Assembly: GCF_004770745.1 (NCBI RefSeq)
Contig: NZ_RQGD01000020.1
Location: 1-64,000, forward strand
Direction of reading: 5' to 3'
Origin: Leptospira ognonensis
GTDB taxonomy: Bacteria; Spirochaetota; Leptospiria; Leptospirales; Leptospiraceae
DNA: 64,000 nucleotides
Both the position numbers and the translations under genes were made by a program. Positions within the stretch are counted from its first letter, which is position 1. Each line of letters starts with the position of its first letter. A model generated the notes under the pieces. It searched no databases, was not told the DNA's origin, and worked only from the letters and a program-made list of their open reading frames with translations. Below, in pieces: positions 36,462-46,042 of this stretch.

Positions 36462-38372
36462 GAGTATCGATTCGTAAAGTTCATCTACAGATATTGGTTT
36501 TGATCGAACCAATATCCCTTCTTTTCCTAGAACATCTTCATCAAGTCCGTCTGTATTCCCAGTATAAAGAACTGCCACCAAATTTTCGTTAGAATCGCGA
36601 ATCTTACGAATCAAATGGAGTCCATTCAGATCCTTCATGCGATAATCAGAAATTACGAAATCCGGTTTTTGAAATTTCAATTCCTGCAATGCGCTCGTCG
36701 AGGATTCAAACAAAGATGGCTTAATATTTTTTAAAGAGAGCACTAGTGCCAGGGACTCTCTCGCGGGTGCATCGTCTTCAATGATCCAAAAAACTAACTC
36801 TTTTAAACGATCCCAAACATTTTCATTTTTTAGAGTGGAATTTATAGACTTAGGAAGAATCCCCTCTGACTTTTCCTCTGCACATGGGAGGATCAGGGAA
36901 ATTATGACCGAAGTTTCACCAAACTTTTCAATGTTGAGATCCCCTCCCCAATTGTTCACGTAACGTTTGATCAGATGGAGACCTGCCCAACGGGACTCAT
37001 CTTCCTCAAAAAATGAACTTTCAAATTCTTGAAAAACCGAGGCATCTGCTGCATGTATTCCAATGATTTCTATTTGTACGAGTACCTTGGGACCATAATC
37101 AACGACTATCTGCTTCGTGTTGATTTCAACGGTTCCCACCATCGAAGTATCCCAGCTAAAAACAGATCCAGAAATGATTTCTCCTAAAATTTTTGAAATA
37201 CGAACTGGGTCGAGTTTTACCAGCAATGGTTCTTCAGAAAAGAAAAATTCAAGTTCCACACTTTTTGGCGCTTCTGCTACTAAAATAGGAATACTTGATT
37301 GTATCACTGCAGATACATCTACGACTGAGATTACATCGGCTTCTGTACTTTTTGAAAATCTAAGAATTTTATGAATCATGGAACGAGCGCTATCTGCTGC
37401 CTGACCAATTTTCTTAAAATACTCTCCCATCCGATACTGATCCATAGATTGCTTTTGATCCGTGCCTAAAATTTCTTTACCAAGTTGTGAAAAAACATGG
37501 ATCGGTTGGAGATAATTATTCAAATCATGTGCTAAGTTAGCGGCAAGATTCCCTATGGTTTCCATTTTTTGAGAATGTAAGATATAGGATTCTACACGTT
37601 TTTTTTCCGTGAGATCATCTAACAAAACGTAATAAAAATCGGGTTTTCCTTCAGCATTTCGAAAGGTGTTGGTTCGGCGATAGATATTAATCTTACGACC
37701 GTCCTTTCGTGTTAGTGTAGCCTCTCCAATCTCTAAACCGTCTCCAAGAATCGTAAAGTAAGCCAATTCATTTTCAGAAAGGATGTCTCCCTTCACTCGT
37801 TTTAAATTTAAATTTGTAAGTTCTTTAATCGTATAGCCAGTGATTTCCGTAAATCTTTGGTTGATACGAAAATACCCACCTTCCCAATCCTGCAATGCCA
37901 TACCTACGGAAGCGTTTTCAAAGAGTCCCAGAAATAATCTGATTTGCTCCTGGACATTTTCTTCCGTGACCTTCTCGTTTGTCACATCATAGACAAAACC
38001 AATCACGAGGGGCTCCTCACTCAGAGAAGGAATTGAAATCAAATTCTCACTAAAATGAAACCACTTAACAAGCGATTGTTCTGGGAAAATAAATCTAAAC
38101 GTAATCTCTCTTTTTTGATTCATTTTTAGATTTGAGACTTTTTCCATCTCAATATCCCATAATTTTAAATCATCAGGATGGACAGACGAAGATAGATCCG
38201 ATGTAAAATATTCTGATTTTTGTTTCTCTCTAAAAAAAACAGTCTGAAAATATGGATTTGTATAGAGAAACTGATTCGTTTTCGAATGGAATAAATAGAC
38301 GCCTCCGGAACAGACCTGCGGCAGGAGTTTAAAGAATTCTATCATTCCGCTTGCTTCCAGGTTCATCTGCAT
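36441..38372 (-). CDS. PAS-PAS hybrid histidine kinase with degenerate ATPase domain and intact receiver
   Basis: Domain order: PAS (~20-125), PAS (~140-260, EITGYTIKELTNLNLKRVK), HisKA with phospho-acceptor in NLAANLAHDLNNYLQPI, HATPase-like region, and C-terminal REC. The ATPase region looks non-functional. The N-box Asn pattern is lost (RISKILGEIISGSV), there is no DxGxG lid motif (IEIIGIHAAD instead), and the G2 box is WAGLHLIKRY instead of GTGLGL. The REC domain keeps its acid pair (WIIEDDAPARES), phospho-Asp (FVISDYRM), Thr and Lys (RSKP). It may act as a sensor-scaffold or phosphatase rather than a kinase. The ATG at 38372 is chosen over a TTG that would overlap tatA. No membrane segment, so cytoplasmic. 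Confidence 0.8.
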   Translation of the reverse strand: MQMNLEASGMIEFFKLLPQVCSGGVYLFHSKTNQFLYTNPYFQTVFFREKQKSEYFTSDLSSSVHPDDLKLWDIEMEKVSNLKMNQKREITFRFIFPEQSLVKWFHFSENLISIPSLSEEPLVIGFVYDVTNEKVTEENVQEQIRLFLGLFENASVGMALQDWEGGYFRINQRFTEITGYTIKELTNLNLKRVKGDILSENELAYFTILGDGLEIGEATLTRKDGRKINIYRRTNTFRNAEGKPDFYYVLLDDLTEKKRVESYILHSQKMETIGNLAANLAHDLNNYLQPIHVFSQLGKEILGTDQKQSMDQYRMGEYFKKIGQAADSARSMIHKILRFSKSTEADVISVVDVSAVIQSSIPILVAEAPKSVELEFFFSEEPLLVKLDPVRISKILGEIISGSVFSWDTSMVGTVEINTKQIVVDYGPKVLVQIEIIGIHAADASVFQEFESSFFEEDESRWAGLHLIKRYVNNWGGDLNIEKFGETSVIISLILPCAEEKSEGILPKSINSTLKNENVWDRLKELVFWIIEDDAPARESLALVLSLKNIKPSLFESSTSALQELKFQKPDFVISDYRMKDLNGLHLIRKIRDSNENLVAVLYTGNTDGLDEDVLGKEGILVRSKPISVDELYESILLSFGLL

Positions 38373-38396
38373 ATATATTGTTCCAAAGGGGAAAAT

Positions 38397-38660
38397 ATGA
38401 TCCAAATTCCAATCACTTTCATTCCGCCGCTCGCATTTTTCAATCTTGGTCCTTGGGAAATTGCTCTTATTGTTTTCTTAGCACTTTTGTTTTTTGGTGG
38501 CAAGCGCTTACCATCTCTTGCAAAAGATTTAGGCTCAGGCATAAAAGAATTTAGAAAATCATTGATGGGTTCACCTGAGGATGAAGTAACAAACGCTTTA
38601 CCGAAAAACGAGCCTGTGGTAGAGAAAGAAGCTCCCAAATCCCGTAAAAAGAAAGCTTAA
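38397..38660 (+). CDS. tatA: Twin-arginine translocase subunit TatA
   Basis: Small pore-forming subunit of the Tat pathway. The N-terminal transmembrane helix precedes the conserved hinge (GPWEIALIVFLALLFFGGKRLP), then the amphipathic helix (SLAKDLGSGIKEFRKSL) and an acidic/basic tail. The FG hinge and the KRLP motif are exactly the TatA/B family signature. Strong site AAAGGGGAAA before the ATG. Directly upstream of tatC; no separate tatB is seen here, so a minimal TatAC system is likely unless tatB is elsewhere. Confidence 0.94.
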   Translation: MIQIPITFIPPLAFFNLGPWEIALIVFLALLFFGGKRLPSLAKDLGSGIKEFRKSLMGSPEDEVTNALPKNEPVVEKEAPKSRKKKA

Positions 38661-38669
38661 TTTTCAGAA

Positions 38670-39446
38670 TTGGCAGCGATCAAAAAACAAAAACCACTTC
38701 CACTTCCCGAGAACTCCGAAACTCGGGAAAAAATTATGACTCTCGGCGAGCATCTCGAAGAGCTCCGGCAAAGATTGATCTACTCTATCTTGGTAGTGTT
38801 CTCCTTTATGATTGTCACTCTATACTTTGGAAGTGAAATTCATTCTATTCTAATTTCTCCATATCGAAACGTACTCGGACCAGACGCACATTTTTTCCAA
38901 ATTCAATTGATGGCGCCGTTTTTAATTTATTTAAAAACGTCCCTTCTATTATCAGTGTTAGTTGCGCTTCCGATACTTTTGTACATACTGTGGGGATTTA
39001 TCGTGCCAGCGGTGGACCAAAAGACGGAACGTTGGGGCAAGTTCATCATCCTATTCTCCACATTGTTATTCTGGTCGGGACTCGCGCTTTGTTGGTTTAC
39101 AGTGTTTGAAGGTTTTTTGCGTGTCTTTCTCGTGGTTCTCAGACCTGAGGGGATTGATCCTTACCTTCCTATCGATGAGTATTATGATTTGTTTTTCAAT
39201 CTTCATCTTGTCTTTGGTGCCTCTTTTCAGCTTCCCATCGTACTCATTCTTTTAGGCAGACTTGGCGTGCTTTCATCAAAATTCCTTTTTTTCCGATGGA
39301 GAGAAAGCGTACTCATCATAGCCGTCATTTCCGCCGTATTATCGCCTGGCCCAGACGTTTTCTCGATGATGATGTTACTCCTACCATTAACATTTTTATT
39401 TTTTCTCTCCGCGATCATCATGATGTTAATGGAAAAAGCCGATTAA
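38670..39446 (+). CDS. tatC: Twin-arginine translocase subunit TatC
   Basis: Signal-recognition subunit of the Tat translocon: six membrane spans and the family signatures MTLGEHLEELRQRLIYSILV (start of TM1), the FxxP region in LPILLYILWGFIVPAVDQKTER and LVFGASFQLPIVLILLGRLG. The start given is TTG at 38670 without a clear ribosome-binding site; ATG at 38736 (residue 23 here) would begin exactly at the conserved 'MTLGEHLEELR' and is a credible alternative. Same operon as tatA, 9 nt downstream. Confidence 0.95.
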   Translation: MAAIKKQKPLPLPENSETREKIMTLGEHLEELRQRLIYSILVVFSFMIVTLYFGSEIHSILISPYRNVLGPDAHFFQIQLMAPFLIYLKTSLLLSVLVALPILLYILWGFIVPAVDQKTERWGKFIILFSTLLFWSGLALCWFTVFEGFLRVFLVVLRPEGIDPYLPIDEYYDLFFNLHLVFGASFQLPIVLILLGRLGVLSSKFLFFRWRESVLIIAVISAVLSPGPDVFSMMMLLLPLTFLFFLSAIIMMLMEKAD

Positions 39447-39451
39447 AATAT

Positions 39452-40555
39452 ATGAATATTCGGAATCTACGAATTAGAGTAAAAATCCCTATTCTCATCG
39501 GCCTACTTTCGTTCATTTTATTCCTGTTTCATTTTCTATTTACAGAATTTGCCTTTTCCCATTTTCAAAACCCTGCTGGCAAAAATACTCTTACATTCAA
39601 ATTATTAGGTTTGTATCTCTCATTGGTATTTTCTGGGTTAATCGCTGGGTTCACCTACTACGTACTTGGTTATATCTATAATGTTTTCAAACACGCTGCC
39701 TCCGAAATACAGGACTTAGACATACATTCTGAACACGAATCCGATGGATCAGAAGAATCTGATTTCCTGAGAACCCTAAAGATTTCTCTCTTCCAAGCCC
39801 AAAACGCCACCTCATTTCCCGTCGAAGCTTCAAGAAGTCAGTGGGAGGAAGGACGCTCGCTTCATATCAGTAAGCTCATGCCCGACATGGAATTGAAAAA
39901 AATACCAGGCTGGGACATCTCCATCTTTCCTAGTTTGATTAGAAGTGCGAACAGTGATTACATTCACATCATCAGAACTAAGGATGGTTTTGTCGGTATT
40001 TTAGCAGGATTTGTCGAGACTGGCATTACGGAATCTGCACAGAAGCTTTTCATTCATGGCTTGATTTGTACCTTCGAAAATACGCAGGAAACTAGTACGA
40101 AGGTAATGGAGAAGATAGAAGGAGCACTTCACGGCCTCAATCTAAATAGTCTGAAACTGAGCATCTTTGGTCTCGGCGAAGATCGTGATAAACTTCACTT
40201 TCTACATTTCATGGACATGCCTATTTTTCAATTCTCAAACCATGGCATCCAAGTCATCGAAGGTAGTGGAGATGACAGTTGGCATGCCATGCATACGCAC
40301 GAATTTGCAATCGCTGACGAAATCAACGTAGGTGATTACCTGGTTTGGGGAACCGACCGGGCACTAAAAGAATTCAGTCTAACATCATTCGAGATTATGG
40401 AAGAATTTGTGGATTATTTACTCGACCTCAACCCAAAATCATCGAGAGAAATGTTACTTGCGATCGCAAAGAAGATGACAGCATTGGGTAAGGAAAGAAA
40501 TCTAATCAATCCCATGAACAATCTCAGCATTGTGGTAGTGAGAAGAACTAGATAG
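39452..40555 (+). CDS. Membrane protein with degenerate SpoIIE/PP2C-like phosphatase domain
   Basis: Two N-terminal membrane spans (ILIGLLSFILFLFHFLFTEF and LLGLYLSLVFSGLIAGFTYYVLGYIY), then a cytoplasmic region that follows the SpoIIE phosphatase fold (IPGWDISIFPSLIRSANSDYIHIIRTKDGFVGILAG...). The metal-binding Asp residues are lost: the usual 'GDvsGHG' is LAGFVETG, and the final 'DDiT' is MNNLSIVVV. A remnant of the 'l.TDG..E' strand is seen as GDYLVWGTDRALKEF. It is therefore probably a catalytically dead regulator. The ATG at 39452, 6 nt after the tatC stop, is used; a longer reading frame would run back into tatC. Confidence 0.72.
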   Translation: MNIRNLRIRVKIPILIGLLSFILFLFHFLFTEFAFSHFQNPAGKNTLTFKLLGLYLSLVFSGLIAGFTYYVLGYIYNVFKHAASEIQDLDIHSEHESDGSEESDFLRTLKISLFQAQNATSFPVEASRSQWEEGRSLHISKLMPDMELKKIPGWDISIFPSLIRSANSDYIHIIRTKDGFVGILAGFVETGITESAQKLFIHGLICTFENTQETSTKVMEKIEGALHGLNLNSLKLSIFGLGEDRDKLHFLHFMDMPIFQFSNHGIQVIEGSGDDSWHAMHTHEFAIADEINVGDYLVWGTDRALKEFSLTSFEIMEEFVDYLLDLNPKSSREMLLAIAKKMTALGKERNLINPMNNLSIVVVRRTR

Positions 40556-42802
40556 TCAGTTTTTAGGAACTTGAATGTTCACATGCGTTCCCTTCCCGAT
40601 TTCACTGGTAACTCTAATCTCTCCCTCGAGTAATTTTAAATATTCTCTTGCTATAATCAGACCTAAACCAGTTCCATTTTCACCCTCTGTACCTGGATTT
40701 AAAAATTTTGATTCAATTTTAAATAGTTTCTCGAGATCCTGCTGACTCATACCAACACCGCCGTCAATAATGTCGATTTTTAGCATGCTATCTTGTTGGG
40801 ATAATTTACAAACGACTTCATCGAATCGGTTTGAATACTTCTTTGCATTGCTTAAAACATGAGTTAAAATAGAAAATATAACTCTATCATCGGAATGGAC
40901 TGATAGATTTTCTTCAGAGATGATTTTCAAAACGACTTTTTTTTCATTAAATTTTGGTATGAAAGTAAACTTCAACTCGTCTACAAAAGAGAAAAGTTCA
41001 AAATTTGATCGATTGATTTTGAATTTTCCAGTCTGCAATTTCCCCCATTCAAAGAGATTATTGATTAACTTAAACGCCTGATCCGCACTATTGCTAATGT
41101 TTCTAGCGTAATCTTCGACTTCCAAAATATCTAAATTCTCTTTATCACCTAACGCATCAAGTAGGAGTTCTGACATTCCTATGAGTCCAGAAAAAGGAGA
41201 TCTTAAATTATGTGAGATGATAGAAAAAAAACGATCCTTTGTTTGATTTAAATTTCTTAATTCTTCCTCAGAATTTTTAATTCGGACCAAGGACTGTTCA
41301 AGATCTTCCTTGAGTAATTTTCTCTCAATTATATCCCTCACATCCAAAAAACCTTCAATTGCTGATAACTTGGTCTTGGACCAAGGTTCTGATTTACCCT
41401 TAACAGTCTGGATAAACTTTTCGAAAGATTTCCTTGGCGAAACGCCTTCTGTAGAAATTGAAATATTATGATCTGGATTCCCACCCCAAAGAATGGTACG
41501 GGGCAGCTCTTTTTTTAACCATATAAGTCGACAACCTAACAGAAAGGAAATAGGTAACGCTAAAACGCCAGGGAAAAAATGGAATTCCTCACGCTCAAAA
41601 TTTGGAAGAAACCCTAGCTGGTCTGTATAAAACATTTTCTGATTGTGATTCTTATCTAAAAAATCCAGAATCTCGTTTAAGACCGAAACCGAAGGAGTCT
41701 CACCAAATGTTTGCACTTTCCCTTTCCATTGAAAGACAAATCCATCTGCTTTCATGACTTTAGAAAGGAAGGGAGCTTCCTTTTCGAATATCGTTGTTAT
41801 CTCTTCAATCGGACTTTGATTGATTTTTCCAATCAGTTGTAAGAGATGCTTCTCAATCTCTAAGGAAGAGACACTAATTTCATTTCTTAACATCAAATCA
41901 ATTTGAACAGAAACAAGATTAGCGAATATAGATAAGTAATTTTTTACGGAAGGTCTCGGAACACTTGTTTTCAAATTATGGCAAATAATTAAACCCCATA
42001 GCCTCCCCTCACAGACAAGTGAGAGCGAAACCGAAGTGTCGATTCCCATATTTGATAAATATTCCATATGCTGTGGATGCGGCGCACGTAAACCCGCACC
42101 ACCTAAATTAAAGCTAAATTCCGAATATTCTCTATTTCTAATAATTTTTAATATGCGATCAGCTTTCCTTTTGACGACTCGAATTGGATTATTTTCGAAC
42201 ATCTTACGTGCTGGAAGTGGGATATCTGAGGCCGGAAAATGGAATCCCAAAAGTGAATCAATATTTTCCTTTTTGGATTCTGCGATGACTTCCCCCGAAA
42301 AATCTTCCTTAAACTTATACAATACCACTCTGTCAAAATGAGCCAACTTCTGTATCGTTTTCACGGAAAAGTCATATACTTGACTAAGGTCTTTTGATGA
42401 CAAAATGGATGCCATATATGAGTTAAAATCTTGAGCGGCATTGACGGCAGGCCTTTCTTCTTCAGCTTCCACCTCTAATAGAATGAATGCATCAATCTTT
42501 CTCACGTTTACAAAATAGATTGTTTTTCCTTTTGTAAAAACGAGTGATAAAACATTGTTTTTTACTTGAGCCAGCTTTTCATCCAATTCGATTAAATGGT
42601 CATTCAATTCTGGCAAAAAATGATCTATCGAGTGATTTAAAACATCATCAGGAGGACGATTTAGGTAATCTTTTACATTTTCTCCAACGGCAATAATAGT
42701 TTTTGTTTGAGGAGATAGAATGATGAGCAATCCAAAGTCTTGTAATTCATTGATTAAATGAATCGGCTCCGAATCGCAAATTCTAGATTTTTCGTCTAAC
42801 AT
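40556..42802 (-). CDS. Bacteriophytochrome histidine kinase
   Basis: Red/far-red photoreceptor kinase. PAS domain with the biliverdin-linking Cys9 in ICDSEPIHLINELQDFGLL; GAF domain with the chromophore motif PASDIP (residues 190-195) and pocket His245 (HPQHMEYL) and His275 (WGLIICHN); PHY domain with the tongue motif PRKSF (456-460) and WGGNP. The C-terminal kinase is complete: H-box FFSIISHNLRSP (His531), N-box HVLSNAKKYS, G1 DGGVGM, G2 GTGLGL. All photochemically important residues visible are conserved, so it should bind biliverdin and be active. No haem oxygenase gene lies in the window. Its start overlaps the REC-kinase gene stop by 1 nt (TGATG). Confidence 0.93.
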   Translation of the reverse strand: MLDEKSRICDSEPIHLINELQDFGLLIILSPQTKTIIAVGENVKDYLNRPPDDVLNHSIDHFLPELNDHLIELDEKLAQVKNNVLSLVFTKGKTIYFVNVRKIDAFILLEVEAEEERPAVNAAQDFNSYMASILSSKDLSQVYDFSVKTIQKLAHFDRVVLYKFKEDFSGEVIAESKKENIDSLLGFHFPASDIPLPARKMFENNPIRVVKRKADRILKIIRNREYSEFSFNLGGAGLRAPHPQHMEYLSNMGIDTSVSLSLVCEGRLWGLIICHNLKTSVPRPSVKNYLSIFANLVSVQIDLMLRNEISVSSLEIEKHLLQLIGKINQSPIEEITTIFEKEAPFLSKVMKADGFVFQWKGKVQTFGETPSVSVLNEILDFLDKNHNQKMFYTDQLGFLPNFEREEFHFFPGVLALPISFLLGCRLIWLKKELPRTILWGGNPDHNISISTEGVSPRKSFEKFIQTVKGKSEPWSKTKLSAIEGFLDVRDIIERKLLKEDLEQSLVRIKNSEEELRNLNQTKDRFFSIISHNLRSPFSGLIGMSELLLDALGDKENLDILEVEDYARNISNSADQAFKLINNLFEWGKLQTGKFKINRSNFELFSFVDELKFTFIPKFNEKKVVLKIISEENLSVHSDDRVIFSILTHVLSNAKKYSNRFDEVVCKLSQQDSMLKIDIIDGGVGMSQQDLEKLFKIESKFLNPGTEGENGTGLGLIIAREYLKLLEGEIRVTSEIGKGTHVNIQVPKN

Positions 42803-44034
42803 CAGAGTATTGGAAAATATACTTCAAAGTTTACTTTAATTGTCTCGGACTCAAGACTAGTAAATTCTTTTACATTGTTCAGCGATACATCACCACCTAA
42901 CTTCTTTACAAGCTCTTTAATCAATGCCAAACCCAATCCAATATCCATACTTGCAAATTTTTCAAACACGAATTTGTTAATGCGAAAGAAAGGTTCAAAT
43001 ACTAAATTACTATATGCCAAGGGAATACCTACAATATCATTACTTTTAGTCGGATCATTGATAATCGACACAAATAACTTCTTGTCTTGGACTCGAAAGA
43101 GCGTATAAATTTTAGATCCTTGCTCTGAAAATTTAAAGGCATTCATATAAGCTTCTTTCATCAATTGCCTATACGATTCTATATGAAAGTCCAGAAAATA
43201 CTCCGAGTAAGACTCTCTAATATCTCCGATAACAATACCAAGTTTATTTATATTGGCTAACTCCTTAGATTCCTCAGCCAGTGAGCAGGTAAGATCATAA
43301 ATATCCTTTGCTGACACTTTTTCTAGTATCAACTTGGACTCTGAAATTTTGGTTATGTTTTCTAGATTTAAAAAGGTTTTATCAATGATACTTATATTAT
43401 CCTTTAACAAATTATAAATATCTTTGCTAATTATATATTGATCGCCTTCTTCTTTTGCTTCTAACTGTACAAGCTCAAGTATTGCCATTAGATTTCCGAA
43501 TCCCCCGGTTTGACCCAGGTTATGCCTCATACTTTGAATGATATTATTCTTAAAGGCATCAGCGTTTTTATTTGATATATTGTTTTTGTATTTGATCCAG
43601 TCTAGTTGCTCGGTTAGCCGTAACTCCTTTTCACTTTCCAAAACATATTGCATTTTTTGTAATTCGTAACTTTTGAAAGCGTGTTTTACTTTTAAGATGA
43701 TTTGAGCTGCATCCGTGGGTTTGATCAAATAATCAAAAACTCCTTTTTTCATAATCTCGATGATATGCTGTGATTCAAACAAACTCGTAAGAACAATGAT
43801 AAGAGGAGGAACTTTAAAATCGCTGGAATGGATCTTATCGATGAGCTCTTCTCCGCGAAGGAGAGGCATATCTAAATCAGTAAGTACTACGGGAAAAGTC
43901 TGTTTTTGAAATTCTTCCCAGGCTTCCTTTCCGTTGCTAGTCGCCACGACATCAATGCCACTGGAAAGAAGTGCCTTTGTAAGAAAATTTTTGACAGGTG
44001 TATCGTCTTCAGCGAGCAAAACCTTACAGTGCAT
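42802..44034 (-). CDS. Response-regulator/histidine-kinase fusion (REC-HK), partner of the bacteriophytochrome
   Basis: N-terminal REC domain with acid pocket AEDD, phospho-Asp53 (LTDLDMP), LTS and IKP, followed by a linker helix and a kinase module: phospho-acceptor-like His in QSMRHNLGQTGG, N-box KEAYMNAFKFS, D-box VSIINDPTKSN (G of DxGxG replaced), and G2 DIGLGLALIKEL. The kinase half is less canonical than in the phytochrome. The ATG at 44034 has AAGGA six nt upstream and is preferred over TTG 44040. The 1-nt stop/start overlap with the phytochrome gene indicates co-translation, so it likely receives phosphate from the phytochrome and relays or integrates it. Confidence 0.85.
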   Translation of the reverse strand: MHCKVLLAEDDTPVKNFLTKALLSSGIDVVATSNGKEAWEEFQKQTFPVVLTDLDMPLLRGEELIDKIHSSDFKVPPLIIVLTSLFESQHIIEIMKKGVFDYLIKPTDAAQIILKVKHAFKSYELQKMQYVLESEKELRLTEQLDWIKYKNNISNKNADAFKNNIIQSMRHNLGQTGGFGNLMAILELVQLEAKEEGDQYIISKDIYNLLKDNISIIDKTFLNLENITKISESKLILEKVSAKDIYDLTCSLAEESKELANINKLGIVIGDIRESYSEYFLDFHIESYRQLMKEAYMNAFKFSEQGSKIYTLFRVQDKKLFVSIINDPTKSNDIVGIPLAYSNLVFEPFFRINKFVFEKFASMDIGLGLALIKELVKKLGGDVSLNNVKEFTSLESETIKVNFEVYFPIL

Positions 44035-44149
44035 CTGCAATCCTTAATTAAGTAACAGGCTATGTCACTCGTTCAGGCAATCAGACGAATGTTTCTTTCA
44101 AAATTATGTAAAAAAATCCCGAAAAATAATTTTTAAAGGAAAAAGCTTT

Positions 44150-45430
44150 TTAAGCGATCTTTTCGATATCACCCTTTAAAATCGTGATTGGAGGTTCATT
44201 TTTTCTCACCGTATCTTCTGTAAGGATCACTTCCATCACATCCTTACGAGACGGGATTTGAAACATGAGGTCCATCATGATGTCTTCGACAATAGCTCTT
44301 AGGCCTCGTGCACCACTCTCACGTTTGATCGCAGTTTCTGCAATGGCCTTAATGGCTCCTTCCGTAAACTTGAGTTTTACATTTTCAATATCAAACATCT
44401 TTTGGTACTGTTTAAGAAGGGAATTTTTTGGTTCCGTGAAGATTGATTTTAAAGACTCCACAGTCAATTCATCCAAAGTAGCAACAATCGGAAGTCTTCC
44501 GATAAATTCTGGAATCAATCCAAATTTCATAAGATCATCTGGTATCACATGATGGACTAAGTTTTCAGTGACCTCGATGGCCTTCCCCATTTCATTGACT
44601 GCTTCGCCAGAGTGAAAACCGATCGACTTCACGCCAACTCTCTGTTTAATGATCTGATCGAGACCTACAAAAGCACCACCACAGATAAAAAGAATGTTTT
44701 TTGTTTCGACAGGAATGTATTCTTGGTGCGGGTGTTTCCTTCCACCTTGTGGAGGGACATTGGCCACGGTTCCTTCGATGATTTTTAAGAGTGCTTGTTG
44801 AACGCCTTCACCAGATACATCTCGCGTAATCGATGCCGAGTCAGATTTTCGTGAAATTTTGTCGATCTCATCAATATAGATGATTCCCATTTCCGCACGT
44901 TTCACATCATTATCTGAATTTTGTATCAGTTTTAGAATGATGTTTTCCACATCTTCTCCCACATACCCTGCTTCCGTGAGTGCTGTCGCATCAACGATGG
45001 CAAAAGGAACCTTTAGAATGCGAGCGAGTGTCTGTGCTAGTAGGGTTTTTCCGGATCCCGTCGGGCCGATGAGCATGATGTTTGATTTTTCTAACTCAAC
45101 ATCTCCCGCCTTACGATCGTTATGAAAAATACGTTTGTAATGATTATAAACTGCAACCGAGAGGGCTTTTTTTGCCTGCTCTTGTCCGATCACATACTGG
45201 TCTAAGATTTTTTTGATTTCTAGGGGTTTTGGAATTTCGCCAACAATAGCAGTTTTTTCACCACCTTGTGGCTCTTCGGCGATGATTTCATTGCATAAGG
45301 AAATGCATTCATCGCAGATATAAACCCCAGGACCAGCAACGAGTCTACGAACCTCATCTTGGGCTTTCCCGCAGAAGGAACAATGTAGTTTTTCACGGGT
45401 ATTGCCTGTGCTCGTAGGTCGTTTGGTCAT
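44150..45430 (-). CDS. clpX: ClpX, ATPase subunit of ClpXP protease
   Basis: AAA+ unfoldase that feeds substrates to ClpP. N-terminal C4 zinc-binding domain ([17 protein letters not shown]...CDECI, residues ~18-42), Walker A GPTGSGKT, Walker [11 protein letters not shown], pore loop region with [10 protein letters not shown], the sensor II/box [14 protein letters not shown], and the RKH-like substrate loop. At 426 residues it is full length. Order tig-clpP-clpX with 10 nt between clpP and clpX is the classical operon. A good site AAAGGGGG precedes the ATG. Confidence 0.98.
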   Translation of the reverse strand: MTKRPTSTGNTREKLHCSFCGKAQDEVRRLVAGPGVYICDECISLCNEIIAEEPQGGEKTAIVGEIPKPLEIKKILDQYVIGQEQAKKALSVAVYNHYKRIFHNDRKAGDVELEKSNIMLIGPTGSGKTLLAQTLARILKVPFAIVDATALTEAGYVGEDVENIILKLIQNSDNDVKRAEMGIIYIDEIDKISRKSDSASITRDVSGEGVQQALLKIIEGTVANVPPQGGRKHPHQEYIPVETKNILFICGGAFVGLDQIIKQRVGVKSIGFHSGEAVNEMGKAIEVTENLVHHVIPDDLMKFGLIPEFIGRLPIVATLDELTVESLKSIFTEPKNSLLKQYQKMFDIENVKLKFTEGAIKAIAETAIKRESGARGLRAIVEDIMMDLMFQIPSRKDVMEVILTEDTVRKNEPPITILKGDIEKIA

Positions 45431-45440
45431 ATTGCCCCCT

Positions 45441-46040
45441 TTAGGCTTGGATCTGTTTGCGCTCTTGGATCACATTGTCGATGATGCCGTATTCTTTGGC
45501 TTCTTCTGCGCTCATGTACATATTGCGCTCTGTGTCTTTCTTGATTTGTTCGGAAGTTTTGCCGGTATGCTTACCATAAAGGTCGATCAATTTGTCTTTA
45601 ATCTTTACTATTTCTCTAGCAGAAATTTCAATATCGGAGGCCTGACCACCTGCACCGCCATAGGGTTGGTGCAACATAATCCGCGAGTTTGGCAGAGCCG
45701 ATCTCTTGCCTTTTGCCCCACCCGCGAGAAGTAAAGCCGCCATAGAAGATGCCTGCCCTATGCAAAGAGTTCTCACTTCTGGCTTGATGAGTTGCATGGT
45801 ATCATAAATGGCCATCCCTGAGCTCACATAACCACCTGGGCTATTGATGTATAAGTAGACATCCCGTTCTGGGTTCTCTGCTTCCAAAAATAGGAGCTGA
45901 GCGGAAATGACATTGGCATACGCCTCGTCAATGGCTGATCCTAGGAAGATAATCCGATCTTTCAGGAGTCTTGAGAAAATGTCATACTGACGCTCTCCCC
46001 GACTCGTTTGTTCAATCACATAAGGCATTAATGTTGACAT
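45441..46040 (-). CDS. clpP: ClpP, proteolytic subunit of ClpXP/ClpAP
   Basis: Serine peptidase ClpP, 199 residues. Catalytic triad residues are visible: Ser in [15 protein letters not shown], His in [16 protein letters not shown] and Asp in the [19 protein letters not shown] segment. The N-terminus [22 protein letters not shown] is the conserved axial-loop region that docks ClpX. The first residues give two possible starts (Met1 or Met5). Encoded between tig and clpX; tig ends 2 nt upstream. Confidence 0.98.
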   Translation of the reverse strand: MSTLMPYVIEQTSRGERQYDIFSRLLKDRIIFLGSAIDEAYANVISAQLLFLEAENPERDVYLYINSPGGYVSSGMAIYDTMQLIKPEVRTLCIGQASSMAALLLAGGAKGKRSALPNSRIMLHQPYGGAGGQASDIEISAREIVKIKDKLIDLYGKHTGKTSEQIKKDTERNMYMSAEEAKEYGIIDNVIQERKQIQA

Positions 46041-46042
46041 AT

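Noticed and set aside
36441..38405. TTG start at 38405 for the hybrid kinase
   Set aside because: It would overlap the tatA start, and no ribosome-binding site precedes it; ATG 38372 is preferred.
44100..44160. A/T-rich AAAAAGCTTTTT palindrome after clpX as terminator
   Set aside because: Stem is mostly A-T with no loop of suitable size and no clear T run in the clpX direction.
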